The notes beneath the pieces were generated by a model. That model was not told the DNA's origin and searched no databases. It worked only from the letters and a program-made list of their open reading frames with translations. A DNA stretch of 64,000 nt from Pedobacter sp. PACM 27299 (GTDB lineage Bacteria > Bacteroidota > Bacteroidia > Sphingobacteriales > Sphingobacteriaceae), in assembly GCF_001412655.1 (NCBI RefSeq), contig NZ_CP012996.1, forward strand, positions 4,836,001-4,900,000, read 5' to 3'. Below are positions 63,975 through 64,000 of this stretch, piece after piece. The translations under genes were made by a program, and so were the position numbers. Within the stretch, counting starts at the first letter, position 1. Every line of letters starts with the position of its first letter.

Positions 63975-64000
63975 CCCCTTTGAATTGCATTCTAAAGGGG
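63975..64000. terminator. hairpin at the window end
   Basis: CCCCTTT (63975-63981) and AAAGGGG (63994-64000) form a 7-bp stem; the right flank is outside the window, so direction cannot be judged. Confidence 0.45.

Overview
The window is chromosomal DNA from a Bacteroidota member, most likely Sphingobacteriaceae and Pedobacter-like. Supporting signs are promoters of the TTG-N19-21-TAnnTTTG type, a tmRNA tag reading GENNYALAA, a SusC/SusD pair with an ECF sigma/FecR system, a fused alpha/beta E1 dehydrogenase and DUF1573/DUF3822 proteins. The genus is inferred.

Layout. 1-6.3 kb: housekeeping genes (3' part of aroA, aroC, a convergent fused 2-oxoacid dehydrogenase E1, a DUF1573 secreted protein, a class I aminotransferase). 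6.34-6.70 kb: tmRNA gene ssrA. 6.8-35.7 kb: an accessory island lying directly 3' of ssrA. 36.2-38.3 kb: a NodB-type polysaccharide deacetylase and an LLM flavin oxidoreductase. 38.4-44.4 kb: a five-gene leftward operon that fits gamma-glutamyl-dependent ethanolamine (or related amino alcohol/amine) breakdown. 44.5-51.6 kb: SusD, SusC with an STN domain, FecR and ECF sigma factor. 51.9-54.8 kb: Dabb protein, thioredoxin, GT39-type glycosyltransferase, GtrA. 55.1-59.2 kb: GH130 phosphorylase, sodium/solute symporter and a divergent AraC regulator. 59.2-64 kb: chemoreceptor-like sensor fragment, RecD-like helicase, DUF3822, rsmD, coaD and a Nudix hydrolase.

The island is the most unusual part. 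A CI/LexA-type S24 repressor (33.9 kb, rightward) faces a long leftward gene train. Between them a perfect 22-bp palindrome fills the spacer of a consensus leftward promoter. The leftward train carries small unknown genes, then a lysis cassette (M15 peptidase, one-TM holin-like protein, small exported peptide, unimolecular-spanin-like lipoprotein). Next come very large proteins without signal peptides: an Ig-like protein of 635 aa, unknown proteins of 718 and 910 aa, a beta-rich protein of 2103 aa, one of 1653 aa, a phage-tail-fibre-like protein of 886 aa and a frameshifted distal protein. The 910-aa protein ends in an EndoU-type nuclease domain and is followed by a small gene that looks like its immunity protein. 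No capsid, terminase, portal, sheath, tube, baseplate, replication or intact integrase gene is seen. My reading, which is inference, is a repressor-controlled, lysis-released toxin or bacteriocin-like island derived from a prophage, with an unfamiliar set of large structural or carrier proteins.

Three genes (the distal island gene, the aldehyde dehydrogenase and SusC) are each interrupted by what looks like a single missing base. All three are restored by adding one G/C, so sequence error is a real possibility.
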